This document shows positions 30,983-39,302 of a stretch of DNA of 64,000 nucleotides, one piece after another. The notes beneath the pieces are model-generated. The model was given only the letters and a program-made list of their open reading frames with translations, had not been told where the DNA came from and did no database searches. The translations under genes were made by a program, and so were the position numbers. Numbering within the stretch: position 1 is the first letter of the stretch; every line of letters starts with the position of its first letter. The DNA comes from Mycolicibacterium hippocampi (GTDB taxonomy: Bacteria; Actinomycetota; Actinomycetes; Mycobacteriales; Mycobacteriaceae): contig NZ_BLLB01000002.1 of assembly GCF_010723735.1 (NCBI RefSeq), positions 124,001 to 188,000 on the forward strand, given 5' to 3'.

Positions 30983-32329
30983 TCAGTCGGCGATCCAGTT
31001 CCCGTGGAAACCATACGGAACTCGTTGCGGTAGCTTGATTCTGGCGACGGGCGGACCGGTGAAATCGGACGCGTCGATGATCACCAGATCGCTGCCGTCG
31101 CGCGTGGGGTCGTAGACGTAACCCAGGTACCAGCCGCTGCTCTCGTCGGCGGCGCCGGCCGCGGGCACGAACACCGCTTCTCCCGGTCCGCCGGGCGCTT
31201 CCGGAGTGCCGAACCGGTGCTCGACGGCATCGCCGGTGACGAGATCGTGGCGTACCAGGCTGGCGTCGCCGACGGACACCGCGTAGCGCGCCTGCAGCGT
31301 CGCGAGCCGGTCGTCGATCCGCGGGAACTCCACGGCACGCTCGTCGAGCTGGCTTTCGGTGACCGTGCCCCGCCGCAGGTCCACCGTCCACGTCCACATC
31401 ATCCCGTCGGTGTCGAATCCACCGTTCTGGCGCCATAATTCGGGGTAGCGAACCCCCTGCACGACCACGGTGTCACCGCGTTCGTAGGCGTTGGCGACGT
31501 GGAAGACGTAACAGGGGTCGATCTCGAACCAGCGCACCTCACCGTACGGGTCGTCGCGGCGCAGCAGTCCCAGCCGGGCGCCGTAGTCGTCGTCCCAGCG
31601 GTAGGGCATGTCGCCGGAACCGCTCGCCGCGATGTCGAAATCGAAGACGATGGGCAGGTCCATGAACACGACGTGGTTGGCCGTCAACGCGAAGTCGTGC
31701 ATCATCGTCAGCGCCTTGACCTCGAGCGGGCGGTTGATCACCAACTGCCCGTCGGCATCCGCGCGGTGGTAGACGACATGCGGTGCGACGAGGCTGCCGT
31801 ACCCGAAGAAGTGCATCTCTCCGGTCGTCGGGCAGATCTTCGGGTGCGCGGTCATCGAGTTCGTCAGCTTGCCGTCGAAGTCGTAGGCGCCCACCGTGTC
31901 GAGGTCGTTGGTGATCTCATACGGCAGCGAGGACTCGACCAGGGCGAGCGTCTTGCCTGCATGGTTGACGACGTGGGTGTTGGCCACACTGGCCCGCAGG
32001 TTGCGGGCGCCGTCTTCCTCGTAGAGCGGGAAGTCATGCTCGAAGCTCTCGGTGCGGACCCACCGGTTGCGATACCAGGCCGCGCGGCCGCCCTCGATCC
32101 GAACGCCGTGGATCATGCCGTCGCCGGTGAACCAGTGGCCCGTCGTCTCACGGGGGTTCGGCCCGTTGCGCAGGTACCAGCCCGTCACCTCGGCGGGGAC
32201 CGCACCTTCGACCTCGAGGTCGAACGTCGTCAGCTCCTCGGGGACGGGGGCATAGTTCCCGCGCTGGAAGAACTCCCCGGCGCCGAACAGCGTGTTGGCC
32301 TCCGTGTGGTCTGAAGCGGTGTCGGTCAT
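30983..32329 (-). CDS. Carotenoid oxygenase (RPE65/CCD family)
   Basis: A 448-aa non-haem iron dioxygenase. Four iron-binding His residues sit at the expected family positions: His162 (AHPK), His211 (MMHDF), His277 (FHVAN) and His442 (GFHGNW). The family cleaves C=C bonds of carotenoids, stilbenes or lignostilbene-like compounds. ATG 32329 has AGGAGG eight bases upstream, so it is preferred over an ATG 13 codons earlier. It is divergent from a PadR regulator 121 bp away; PadR regulators often sense phenolic compounds, which would fit a phenylpropanoid or stilbenoid substrate, though a carotenoid is equally possible. Confidence 0.9.
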   Translation of the reverse strand: MTDTASDHTEANTLFGAGEFFQRGNYAPVPEELTTFDLEVEGAVPAEVTGWYLRNGPNPRETTGHWFTGDGMIHGVRIEGGRAAWYRNRWVRTESFEHDFPLYEEDGARNLRASVANTHVVNHAGKTLALVESSLPYEITNDLDTVGAYDFDGKLTNSMTAHPKICPTTGEMHFFGYGSLVAPHVVYHRADADGQLVINRPLEVKALTMMHDFALTANHVVFMDLPIVFDFDIAASGSGDMPYRWDDDYGARLGLLRRDDPYGEVRWFEIDPCYVFHVANAYERGDTVVVQGVRYPELWRQNGGFDTDGMMWTWTVDLRRGTVTESQLDERAVEFPRIDDRLATLQARYAVSVGDASLVRHDLVTGDAVEHRFGTPEAPGGPGEAVFVPAAGAADESSGWYLGYVYDPTRDGSDLVIIDASDFTGPPVARIKLPQRVPYGFHGNWIAD

Positions 32330-32376
32330 GGGCTGGACCTCCTGTCGGGTATCGGACAACGATGACACTTCATTAC

Positions 32377-32386
32377 TGACATGTCA
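32377..32386. promoter_or_regulatory. Candidate PadR operator
   Basis: TGACATGTCA is a perfect 10-bp palindrome located between the divergent carotenoid oxygenase and padR genes, 48 bp from one start and 65 bp from the other. A short ATG-to-ACAT dyad is common in PadR targets. The binding protein is inferred from position only. Confidence 0.45.
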
Positions 32387-32450
32387 ACGGTGGAATGTCG
32401 TCTGGTCTTCAATGCTCCAGTCCAGGAATGTCGGGCCGTACGATGCCGCC

Positions 32451-32978
32451 ATGAGTCTTCGCTTCGCTGCCCTCGGCCTGCTCGCCCAGCATCCGGGCAG
32501 CGGATACGACCTGCTCAAGCGCTTCGAGAAGTCGATGGCCAATGTGTGGCCCGCCACCCAGAGCCAGCTCTACGGCGAGCTGAACAAGCTGGCCGACGCC
32601 GGACTGATCGAAGTGGCGGACATCGGCCCCCGCGGCCGCAAGGAATACCGCGTCACCGATGCCGGCCGCAGCGAACTCCTCCGGTGGATCGGCGATTTCC
32701 ACGACGACCCGCCGATGCGCCGGCCGGACGTACTACGGGTCTTCCTGCTCGGCGAATTGCCACCCGAAGACGCCCGCAGGTACGCCGTCGAGTTCGCCGA
32801 ACGCGCCGCATCTGAACTCAAACGACTTGAGCAACTGCGTGATTCGATCAACTGGGTGGATTCCGACGCCGGTTTCTACGGCCGCGCGGCACTGGAGTTC
32901 GGGCTGCGGGACGTGGCCATGGAGGAGCAGTGGGCCCGTTGGCTGGTCGCATCCATCGACGACCGCACCCGGACGTGA
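32451..32978 (+). CDS. PadR-family regulator
   Basis: A 175-aa regulator: winged helix (about 1-80; FAALGLLAQHPGSGYDLLKRF, TQSQLYGELNKLADAGLIEV, KEYRVTDAGRSELLRW) plus a C-terminal dimerisation helix of the PadR-s1/Vir type (about 95-170, ending in EEQWARWLVASID). ATG 32451 gives the canonical start MSLRFAALGLL. It is divergent from the carotenoid oxygenase gene and so probably its repressor, responding to the oxygenase substrate or product. Confidence 0.85.
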   Translation: MSLRFAALGLLAQHPGSGYDLLKRFEKSMANVWPATQSQLYGELNKLADAGLIEVADIGPRGRKEYRVTDAGRSELLRWIGDFHDDPPMRRPDVLRVFLLGELPPEDARRYAVEFAERAASELKRLEQLRDSINWVDSDAGFYGRAALEFGLRDVAMEEQWARWLVASIDDRTRT

Positions 32979-33006
32979 CCGCGCTGTAGTTGTTGCATCA
33001 CGATAG

Positions 33007-33035
33007 CTTCCGATATATCGTCAACGTATCGGAAG
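33007..33035. promoter_or_regulatory. Candidate operator of the Gly-rich PadR
   Basis: CTTCCGATA and its exact reverse complement TATCGGAAG flank an 11-bp spacer; inside lies a second palindrome, CGATATATCG (33011-33020). The element is 38 bp upstream of the Gly-rich padR start, the right place for autoregulation. Confidence 0.55.
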
Positions 33036-33073
33036 CGCGCAGTGTGCTTCCTGTCGAACGAAGGACAACAGAC

Positions 33074-33787
33074 ATGAACACCCCTTTCACTCCCCCGGAG
33101 AACCCGTTCGCCGAGCGCGGTCACGGCATCGGTTTCGGACCAGGCTTCGGAGCCGGCTTCAACCCCCAGGACCGTCGTGTGCTCCATGAACGGCGCAGGC
33201 AGGCCCGCCGCGAGTTTCGCGATCACGTCCGTGAGCACCGCGGCGACGCCGGTTTCGGCCCGGGCTTCGGCGGCCCCGGCGGCGGATTCGGCCCGGGTTT
33301 CGGGTTCGGCTTCGGCCCCGGCAGGCGCGGTGGGCCCCGGGGCGGCGGCCGGGGCAGGCGTGGTGACGTGCGCGCCGCGATCCTCAAGCTGCTCACCGAC
33401 GGACCGATGCACGGCTACGAGATGATCCAGGAGATCAACGAGCGCAGTCAGCAGTTGTGGAAGCCCAGCCCGGGCTCGGTGTACCCCACCCTGCAGTTGC
33501 TGGTCGATGAGGGCCTGCTGGTGGCGACCGAGTCCGAGGGCAGCAAGAAGCTCTTCGAGCTCACCGAGGACGGACGCGCTGCCGCCGAGAAGATCGAGAC
33601 GGCGCCCTGGGATGAGATCACCCAGGGAGCCGACCCCGCCGCGATGGGCCTGCGTACCGCCGTCGGCCAGCTGATGGGCGCGGTGGGCCAGTCCGCCCAC
33701 GCGGCGACTCCCGAGCAGCAACAGCGCATCGTCGACATCGTCAACAATGCCCGCCGCGAGATCTATCACGTCCTCGGAGAGGACTGA
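33074..33787 (+). CDS. PadR-family regulator with Gly/Phe-rich N-terminus
   Basis: A 237-aa protein. Residues about 1-95 are low-complexity, dominated by FGPGFG and GGRGRRG repeats with a charged RRQARREFRDHVREH stretch. The PadR winged helix (about 98-180) reads RAAILKLLTDGPMHGYEMIQEI, then SPGSVYPTLQLLVDEGLL and KKLFELTEDG. A C-terminal helix follows (TPEQQQRIVDIVNNARREI). ATG 33074 is preceded by a GA-rich site (AACGAAGGAC). No other gene shares its transcript clearly, so autoregulation via the upstream palindrome is likely. Confidence 0.85.
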   Translation: MNTPFTPPENPFAERGHGIGFGPGFGAGFNPQDRRVLHERRRQARREFRDHVREHRGDAGFGPGFGGPGGGFGPGFGFGFGPGRRGGPRGGGRGRRGDVRAAILKLLTDGPMHGYEMIQEINERSQQLWKPSPGSVYPTLQLLVDEGLLVATESEGSKKLFELTEDGRAAAEKIETAPWDEITQGADPAAMGLRTAVGQLMGAVGQSAHAATPEQQQRIVDIVNNARREIYHVLGED

Positions 33788-33817
33788 CCTGCCGAAGCCT
33801 CGGAGAGGACTGACCTG
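33772..33817. repeat. Short tandem duplication at the padR 3' end
   Basis: A 20-bp block (starting CCTCGGAGAGGACTGACC) occurs at 33772-33791 and again at 33798-33817, a 26-bp period. The first copy contains the padR stop codon. It looks like a local slippage duplication with no evident role. Confidence 0.8.
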
Positions 33818-33822
33818 ACTTC

Positions 33823-35364
33823 TCAGGCGGTCACGGACTGCTTCGGCGCCTCCAGCGGCTGACCCCGCATCACCAGCATGTGCAGCGCGGCACCCAGGGC
33901 GGCACCGAACACCCATGCGAAGCCTGACAGTGCGTGCAGCGCAGGCACCCACACCGCGGAGATCGCGAACACGCCCGACACCGCAAAAGCCCACAGCGCC
34001 CGGACGTTCCAGCCCCTGGTGAAGTAGTAGGTCCCGGCGGGGTCCACCGAGTAGAGGTCCTGCAGCTTGAGGTGTTGACGCCGCAGCAGGAAGTAGTCGG
34101 CGATCATGATGCCGTACAGCGGCGCCAGCACGGCGCCGAGAGTGTCGACGAACTTGGGCAGACCGGCGTTTCCGATGACCGACACCCACAGTGCCCCGAT
34201 GACGAATCCCAGCGCCGCGGTGATGAATCCGGCGACCCGGAAGTTGAGCTTCTCCGGCTTGAGGTTGACGATGTCGTAGACAGGCGGAATGAAGTTGGCC
34301 ACCAGGTTGATACCGACGGTCGCGACGAAGAAGGTGACCGCGGCCAGGATGGAGAGCCACACGTTGCCGACCGCGCCGACGATGTCGGCCGGGTTGGTCA
34401 TGGGATCACCCTGCCCGTCCTGGAACACGATGTAGGCGCCGGCGGTGATGAACAGCGACAGCAGCGTGAACACCGTCAGGCTCACCGGCAGTCCGAGCAG
34501 GTTGCCCCGCTTCATCTCCTGATCGCTGCGGGTGAACCGGGCGAAGTCACCGAAGTTGATGATCACCGCCGAGAAGTAGGCGATCATCGTCCCCACCACC
34601 CCGACGAACGCGGCGACCGCGGCGGTGCCCTGCTTCTCCCCGGCGAACAGATCCCCGACCGAACTCAGCAGACCCGATCCGGCCTGCCACCAGATCGCGA
34701 CCAACAACAGGATCATCACCGCGTAGACCGCGGGTCCTGCGAAGTTGAGGAACTTCACGATCCCGTCCAGACCCCGCACGAAAAGCCAGATCTGGAAGCC
34801 GGCCACCACGGTGTAGGAGACCCAGTCCACCCAGGTCATCCCGAGCCATGTCGCCGTCGGCGTGGCACCGAGCACGGCGTTGATCGCCAATGCCACTGCG
34901 GTGGAGGCGAAGTACGTCTGGGCGCCGTACCAGAAGATGGCCACTATGCCCCGGATGGTCGCCGGGAACATGCCGCCTCGTACCCCCATCGACGCCCGCG
35001 CCACGACGGGGTAGGGCACGCCGTACTTCACGCTCGGCCTCCCCGACCAGTTCACGAAGAACATCACCAGGGCGCCGGACAGGACGATCGCCGCCAGCAC
35101 GAACCAGCCGTTGATCCCGGCGGTGACGAAGAGGCTGGCGGCGAGCGTGTAGCCCGCGAGGCTCTGCACGTCGTTGGTCCAGACGTTGAAGATCTCGAAC
35201 CAGCCCCATTTTCGCTGGGCCGGTGAACTGGGGGCCAGCTCGTCGTTGTGTAGGGAACTGTGCGCGTCTGCGGCGACGAAACCGTCGGCCACGACCGCTG
35301 CGGACGGTGAAGACGCGACGACGATGGGATCCTGGCTCGGGATGTCGCTCTTGTCGATGGCCAT
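33823..35364 (-). CDS. NCS1-family nucleobase/hydantoin transporter
   Basis: A 513-aa cation symporter with about 12 helices. NCS1 hallmarks are NVWTNDVQSLAGYTLAAS in helix 1, FFVNWSGRPSVKYGVPYPVVAR and FNFAGPAVYAVM, with IIADYFLLRRQ-like sequence after helix 10 (IMIADYFLLRRQHLKLQDLY). Substrates in the family include uracil, cytosine, allantoin and hydantoins; none can be singled out. ATG 35364 is preceded by GGAAGGAG. No catabolic genes lie beside it. The 163 bp upstream (35365-35527) contain no gene or clear motif. Confidence 0.88.
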   Translation of the reverse strand: MAIDKSDIPSQDPIVVASSPSAAVVADGFVAADAHSSLHNDELAPSSPAQRKWGWFEIFNVWTNDVQSLAGYTLAASLFVTAGINGWFVLAAIVLSGALVMFFVNWSGRPSVKYGVPYPVVARASMGVRGGMFPATIRGIVAIFWYGAQTYFASTAVALAINAVLGATPTATWLGMTWVDWVSYTVVAGFQIWLFVRGLDGIVKFLNFAGPAVYAVMILLLVAIWWQAGSGLLSSVGDLFAGEKQGTAAVAAFVGVVGTMIAYFSAVIINFGDFARFTRSDQEMKRGNLLGLPVSLTVFTLLSLFITAGAYIVFQDGQGDPMTNPADIVGAVGNVWLSILAAVTFFVATVGINLVANFIPPVYDIVNLKPEKLNFRVAGFITAALGFVIGALWVSVIGNAGLPKFVDTLGAVLAPLYGIMIADYFLLRRQHLKLQDLYSVDPAGTYYFTRGWNVRALWAFAVSGVFAISAVWVPALHALSGFAWVFGAALGAALHMLVMRGQPLEAPKQSVTA

Positions 35365-35527
35365 CAGGCTCCTTCCCCTAGGCGCTGACGCACCAGGCCG
35401 ATGCACGAAGATGACGTGACGCTATGACCCGGCGATTTCGGGCATGTGAGCCGCGTGTTTCCGCTGGATGACCGCACCTCGGGTCCGGGGCTGCAGCCGG
35501 GACGGTGGTTCGTCCATGATGGAGCCC

Positions 35528-36286
35528 ATGACGATGGCGGAAGTCGATGAGATCGCCCGGATGCCGCGGGGTGGTCCGGACGCGTCATGTCTGGATCGGT
35601 TGTTGCAGACAGAGCGGCAGGAGTACCTCGACCGTGACGACGTCGACCCACGGGTGAAACGCAGCGTGGTCCGCGCGCTGGACTGTACCGGCCAGGTCTT
35701 CGGCAACCACGCGAGATTCGCCGCAATCGCCCTCGACGAGGTGGCCGAGGTCGCCGATCCGGCGATCCTGGAACTGGGCGCCGGGCATGGCGGGCTGTCG
35801 CGCAAGCTGCTGGAGTGGCACCCGACCGCCAGGTTGACGGTGACGGACGTCGAACCCGCGTCGGTGGCCGCCATTGCGGCCGGGGATCTCGGGACGCATC
35901 CGCGGGCGACGGTCCGCGAGATGGACGCGACCGCGCTGGACGCCACCGACGGCCAGTTCGACCTGGCGGTTTTCGTGTTGTCGTTCCACCACCTGCCCCC
36001 CACGGCGGCCGCGCGGGTATTCGCCGAAGGCACCCGGGTGGCGTCCAAGCTGTTGATCATCGACCTGCCGCGGCCGCCGGCGCCGCTGCACCTGCTGACG
36101 CTCGCGACGATGCTGCCGTGGGCGCCGTTCGCCCCGTTTGTCCACGACGGCGTGATCAGTTCGCTGCGCGCCTACAGCCCCTCGGCGCTGCGGGCCCTGG
36201 CCCGCCATGCCGACCCCGACATCGACGTCCAGCTACGCGGCGGGCTGCTCAGCCCCCAGGTGGTGGTGGCTTCGCGCGCTCGCTGA
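35528..36286 (+). CDS. SAM-dependent methyltransferase
   Basis: A 252-aa class I methyltransferase. Motif I is ILELGAGHGGLSRKL, motif II TVTDVEPASVAA, motif III/IV FDLAVFVLSFHHLPPTAAA, followed by the expected LLIIDLPRPP strand. The substrate is unknown. The start is uncertain among ATGs at 35516, 35519, 35528 and 35534; 35528 is the best spaced from a weak GGAG. Confidence 0.8.
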   Translation: MTMAEVDEIARMPRGGPDASCLDRLLQTERQEYLDRDDVDPRVKRSVVRALDCTGQVFGNHARFAAIALDEVAEVADPAILELGAGHGGLSRKLLEWHPTARLTVTDVEPASVAAIAAGDLGTHPRATVREMDATALDATDGQFDLAVFVLSFHHLPPTAAARVFAEGTRVASKLLIIDLPRPPAPLHLLTLATMLPWAPFAPFVHDGVISSLRAYSPSALRALARHADPDIDVQLRGGLLSPQVVVASRAR

Positions 36287-36325
36287 CCCGCCGCGAGTGC
36301 GCACAGAATGACGGCAATCGCGGCG

Positions 36326-36357
36326 TGTCGGCGCGCAAACCCGCGCGCTCGCCGACA
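36326..36357. promoter_or_regulatory. Hairpin abutting the start codon of the GCS2-family gene
   Basis: TGTCG-GCGCGC, loop AAACCC, then GCGCGC-TCGC-CGACA: an imperfect stem of 11 pairs whose last base touches ATG 36358. No Shine-Dalgarno sequence is visible outside it. It could control translation of the ligase, or may simply be an intergenic palindrome. Confidence 0.5.
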
Positions 36358-37845
36358 ATGGGCGGTGTGGGTGAGGAACTGACGCACAGCGACTTCAGTC
36401 GCGAGCACCGCCGCGACTACCGGCGCAAGGTGCAGCTGTCCCTTGACGTGTTCGAGACCATGCTCGCCCAGTCCAGCTTCGACTTCGAGAAGCCGCTGAC
36501 CGGCATGGAGATCGAATGCAACCTGGTGGACTCGGACTACCAGCCCGCGATGAGCAACGCCGAGGTCCTCGCCTCGATCGCCGACCCTGCCTACCAGACC
36601 GAATTGGGCGCCTACAACATCGAATTCAACGTGCCCCCGCGCCGGCTCCCCGGACGGGCCGCGCTCGAGCTCGAGGACGAGGTCCGCGCCAGCCTCAACG
36701 CCGCTGAAGTCAAGGCCAACAACCACGGCGCTCACATCGTGATGATCGGCATCCTGCCGACGCTGATGCCCGAACACCTCTCCGGACACTGGATGAGCGA
36801 GTCGAACCGCTACCAGGCGCTCAACGACTCGATCTTCACCGCCCGCGGCGAGGACATCATGATCGACATCGCCGGGCCCGAACGTCTGTCCCTGCAGACC
36901 GCCTCGATCGCGCCCGAATCCGCCTGCACCAGCATGCAGCTTCACCTGCAGGTCTCCCCCGCGGACTTCGCCGACAACTGGAACGCCGCGCAGGTACTGG
37001 CGGGCCCGCAGTTGGCGCTCGGCGCCAACTCGCCGTATTTCTTCGGCCACCACCTGTGGTCGGAGACCCGCATCGAGTTGTTCGCCCAGGCCACCGACAC
37101 CCGCCCCGACGAGCTCAAGACGCAAGGGGTGCGCCCCCGGGTGTGGTTCGGCGAGCGGTGGATCACCTCGATCTTCGACCTGTTCGAGGAGAACGTGCGC
37201 TACTTCCCGTCGCTGCTGCCCGAGCTGTCCGACGAGGACCCGGTGGCCGAACTGGCGCAGGGCCGCACCCCGCACCTGTCGGAACTGCGGCTGCACAACG
37301 GCACCATCTACCGGTGGAACCGGCCGGTCTACGACGTGGTGAACGGGCGGCCGCACCTGCGCGTCGAGAACCGGGTGCTGCCCGCGGGTCCGACCGTGCT
37401 GGACATGATGGCCAACTCGGCCTTCTACTACGGGATGCTTCGAGCGCTCTCGGAGGAAGACCGGCCGCTGTGGACGAAGATGAGTTTTGCTGCGGCGCAA
37501 TCGAACTTCATGGCTGCGGCACAGCACGGCATGGACGCGCGGATGTACTGGCCCGGTCTGGGTGAGGTGACCCCCGACGAGTTGGTGTTGCGGCAGCTGC
37601 TGCCGATGGCCGAGGAGGGGCTGCGGCGCTGGGAGGTCGCCGCCGACGTGCGCGACCGCTACCTCGGGGTGATCGAGGGGCGCGCCAAGACCGGACGCAA
37701 CGGTGCGGCATGGCAGGCCGCCGCGGTCGGCGCATTCCAGGATCGCGGCATGAGCCGGCCCGCGGCGCTCGCCGAGATGCTGCGGTTGTACTGCGAGCAG
37801 ATGCATTCCAACGACCCGGTGCACACCTGGGACCTGCCAGGCTGA
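36358..37845 (+). CDS. GCS2-family carboxylate-amine ligase
   Basis: A 495-aa protein of the glutamate-cysteine ligase family 2 (YbdK-like fold). Visible motifs are the metal/ATP segment TGMEIECNLVDSD, YNIEFNVPPR, SACTSMQLHLQV, NSPYFFGHHLWSETRIELF and RVENRVLPAGPTVLDMMAN. The family joins glutamate (or a similar acid) to an amine. It is distinct from EgtA of this window, which supplies gamma-glutamylcysteine for ergothioneine. ATG 36358 starts MGGVGEELTHSD; GTG 36367 is an alternative. The product is unknown. Confidence 0.82.
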   Translation: MGGVGEELTHSDFSREHRRDYRRKVQLSLDVFETMLAQSSFDFEKPLTGMEIECNLVDSDYQPAMSNAEVLASIADPAYQTELGAYNIEFNVPPRRLPGRAALELEDEVRASLNAAEVKANNHGAHIVMIGILPTLMPEHLSGHWMSESNRYQALNDSIFTARGEDIMIDIAGPERLSLQTASIAPESACTSMQLHLQVSPADFADNWNAAQVLAGPQLALGANSPYFFGHHLWSETRIELFAQATDTRPDELKTQGVRPRVWFGERWITSIFDLFEENVRYFPSLLPELSDEDPVAELAQGRTPHLSELRLHNGTIYRWNRPVYDVVNGRPHLRVENRVLPAGPTVLDMMANSAFYYGMLRALSEEDRPLWTKMSFAAAQSNFMAAAQHGMDARMYWPGLGEVTPDELVLRQLLPMAEEGLRRWEVAADVRDRYLGVIEGRAKTGRNGAAWQAAAVGAFQDRGMSRPAALAEMLRLYCEQMHSNDPVHTWDLPG

Positions 37846-37856
37846 CCGGCGGCGGA

Positions 37857-39020
37857 CTACAGCCCGAGATCGCGCCTGAAACCGGCGGGCACCACCAGGT
37901 CCGCGGCGCTGAGGTCGTGCACCGACGACAACCCCAACCCGAGCAAAGCGGAGTCGATTCCACCGCGCAGGATGTCCAGCACGTTCTCCACGCCGGCCTG
38001 CCCGCCGGCGGCAAGGCCCCACAGATAGGCACGACCGATCATCACCGCCCTGGCCCCGAGCGCGACGGCCTTGACAACGTCACTGCCGCGACGGACACCC
38101 CCGTCGAGCACGATCTCGACCTGCTGGCCGACCGCCTCGGCGATCGCCGGCAACGCCCGGATCGGGGCCGGGGTGCCGTCGAGATTGTTGCCACCGTGGT
38201 TGGAGACCGAGATCGCGGTGACGCCGGCGTCCACCGCGCGTTTGGCGTCGTCGACGCGCATCACGCCCTTGAGCATGAACGGCCCGCCCCACTGTTCACG
38301 CAGCCAGGAGATGTCCTCCCAGGTCGGCAGCGGGGTCTGCATCCACTCCCCGTAGGCGCCGAAGAACGTCGGCGCGGCCCCACCGTCGGCCAGATTCGGT
38401 GCGCTCAGGTCGGGCACGCGGCCGGCCCTGGCGAAGTCGAACAGCCAGCGTGGCCTGCGGACGGCCTCCGGTGCGAAGCGCAGCATCGCGCGCAAGTCCA
38501 TCTTCTCCGGGATCGCGGGACTCCCCCAGTCACGGCCGCTGGAGAACGACCAGTCCGTGGTGATGATGAGGCCGACCGCGCCGGCTGCACGGGCGCGTTC
38601 CATCCGACCGACGAGCTTGTCCCGGCCGCCCGTCCAGTACATCTGGAAGAAGGTCTGCGGGTTGACCGCCGCGACCTCCTCGATGGGCTTGCTGGCGAAC
38701 GACGACAGACCCATGGCGGTGCCGCGGGCGGCGGCCGCACGTGCCACCGCCACCTCCCCGTCGGGATTCACCGCCTGCACTCCGGTCGGTGAGATGATCA
38801 CTGGAAGCGACAGCGACTGTCCCATCACGGTGGTCGCCATGTCACGCTTGCCGGAGAGTCCGGCGATGTGCGGCGCGAAGCCCAGCTCGCCGAAGGCCGA
38901 CAGGTTGTCGGCGACGGTGATCCCCTGTTCCGACCCGGCGACCAGCGCGCTGTAAACGCTTGGTGGCAGCCGCTTCTGCGCGCGGCGCTGTGCCTCTGCG
39001 GTGGTTTCGAACCAGTCCAC
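37857..39020 (-). CDS. mftD: MftD-like FMN-dependent alpha-hydroxy-acid oxidase
   Basis: A 387-aa flavoprotein very close to mycofactocin-system MftD (Rv0694/LldD1): the start WFETTAEAQRRAQKRLP, then VYSALVAGSEQGITVADN, PVIISPTGVQAVNPDGEVAV, the FMN/active-site region SVSNHGGNNLDGTPAPIRAL and VLDGGVRRGSDVVKAVALGA. MftD makes the alpha-keto amide ring of premycofactocin. I set the start at GTG 39020, with GAGGGG six bases upstream. No other mft biosynthesis gene (A, B, C, E, F) lies in the window, so this may be a second copy or a relocated gene. Confidence 0.75.
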   Translation of the reverse strand: MDWFETTAEAQRRAQKRLPPSVYSALVAGSEQGITVADNLSAFGELGFAPHIAGLSGKRDMATTVMGQSLSLPVIISPTGVQAVNPDGEVAVARAAAARGTAMGLSSFASKPIEEVAAVNPQTFFQMYWTGGRDKLVGRMERARAAGAVGLIITTDWSFSSGRDWGSPAIPEKMDLRAMLRFAPEAVRRPRWLFDFARAGRVPDLSAPNLADGGAAPTFFGAYGEWMQTPLPTWEDISWLREQWGGPFMLKGVMRVDDAKRAVDAGVTAISVSNHGGNNLDGTPAPIRALPAIAEAVGQQVEIVLDGGVRRGSDVVKAVALGARAVMIGRAYLWGLAAGGQAGVENVLDILRGGIDSALLGLGLSSVHDLSAADLVVPAGFRRDLGL

Positions 39021-39302
39021 GGCGGTCCCCTCAACAACGGCTCTCACGGATGCTCCGAAGTTATGCCACCCTGCGCCCGGCGGGAACTCGCCTATCGGGC
39101 AGTCACCTACCCGGCCGGACAGGCCTCACATTGCGGCCGTTCGGTGCGCGCGCTACCCCTGATCACTCCAATAGCGTTGCCGTGCATGCAGGCAGCCGTA
39201 TTGGATCCGCTCGCTCCCACCCCGAGAGGCACGTGGAGCGGCCGCGGTGTCCGCGTCACCCGCCGGCATGGGCCGCATCGACCGCACACCGATGCCGCCA
39301 CG
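39021..39302. other. Intergenic region between the mftD-like gene and probable mftM
   Basis: These 282 bp separate two divergent genes. No convincing -10/-35 pair, operator dyad or RNA structure stood out. An in-frame ATG at 39183 could extend the downstream methyltransferase by 40 residues, but that stretch is Arg/Pro/His-rich and does not look conserved. Confidence 0.5.

Noticed and set aside
35815..36357. 181-residue N-terminal extension of the GCS2-family ligase
   Set aside because: It overlaps the upstream methyltransferase gene in another frame and is Arg/Gly-rich; the ligase fold begins after ATG 36358.
39183..39302. Upstream ATG for the probable MftM
   Set aside because: It adds 40 residues rich in Arg, Pro and His with no predicted structure; the methyltransferase reads naturally from 39303.
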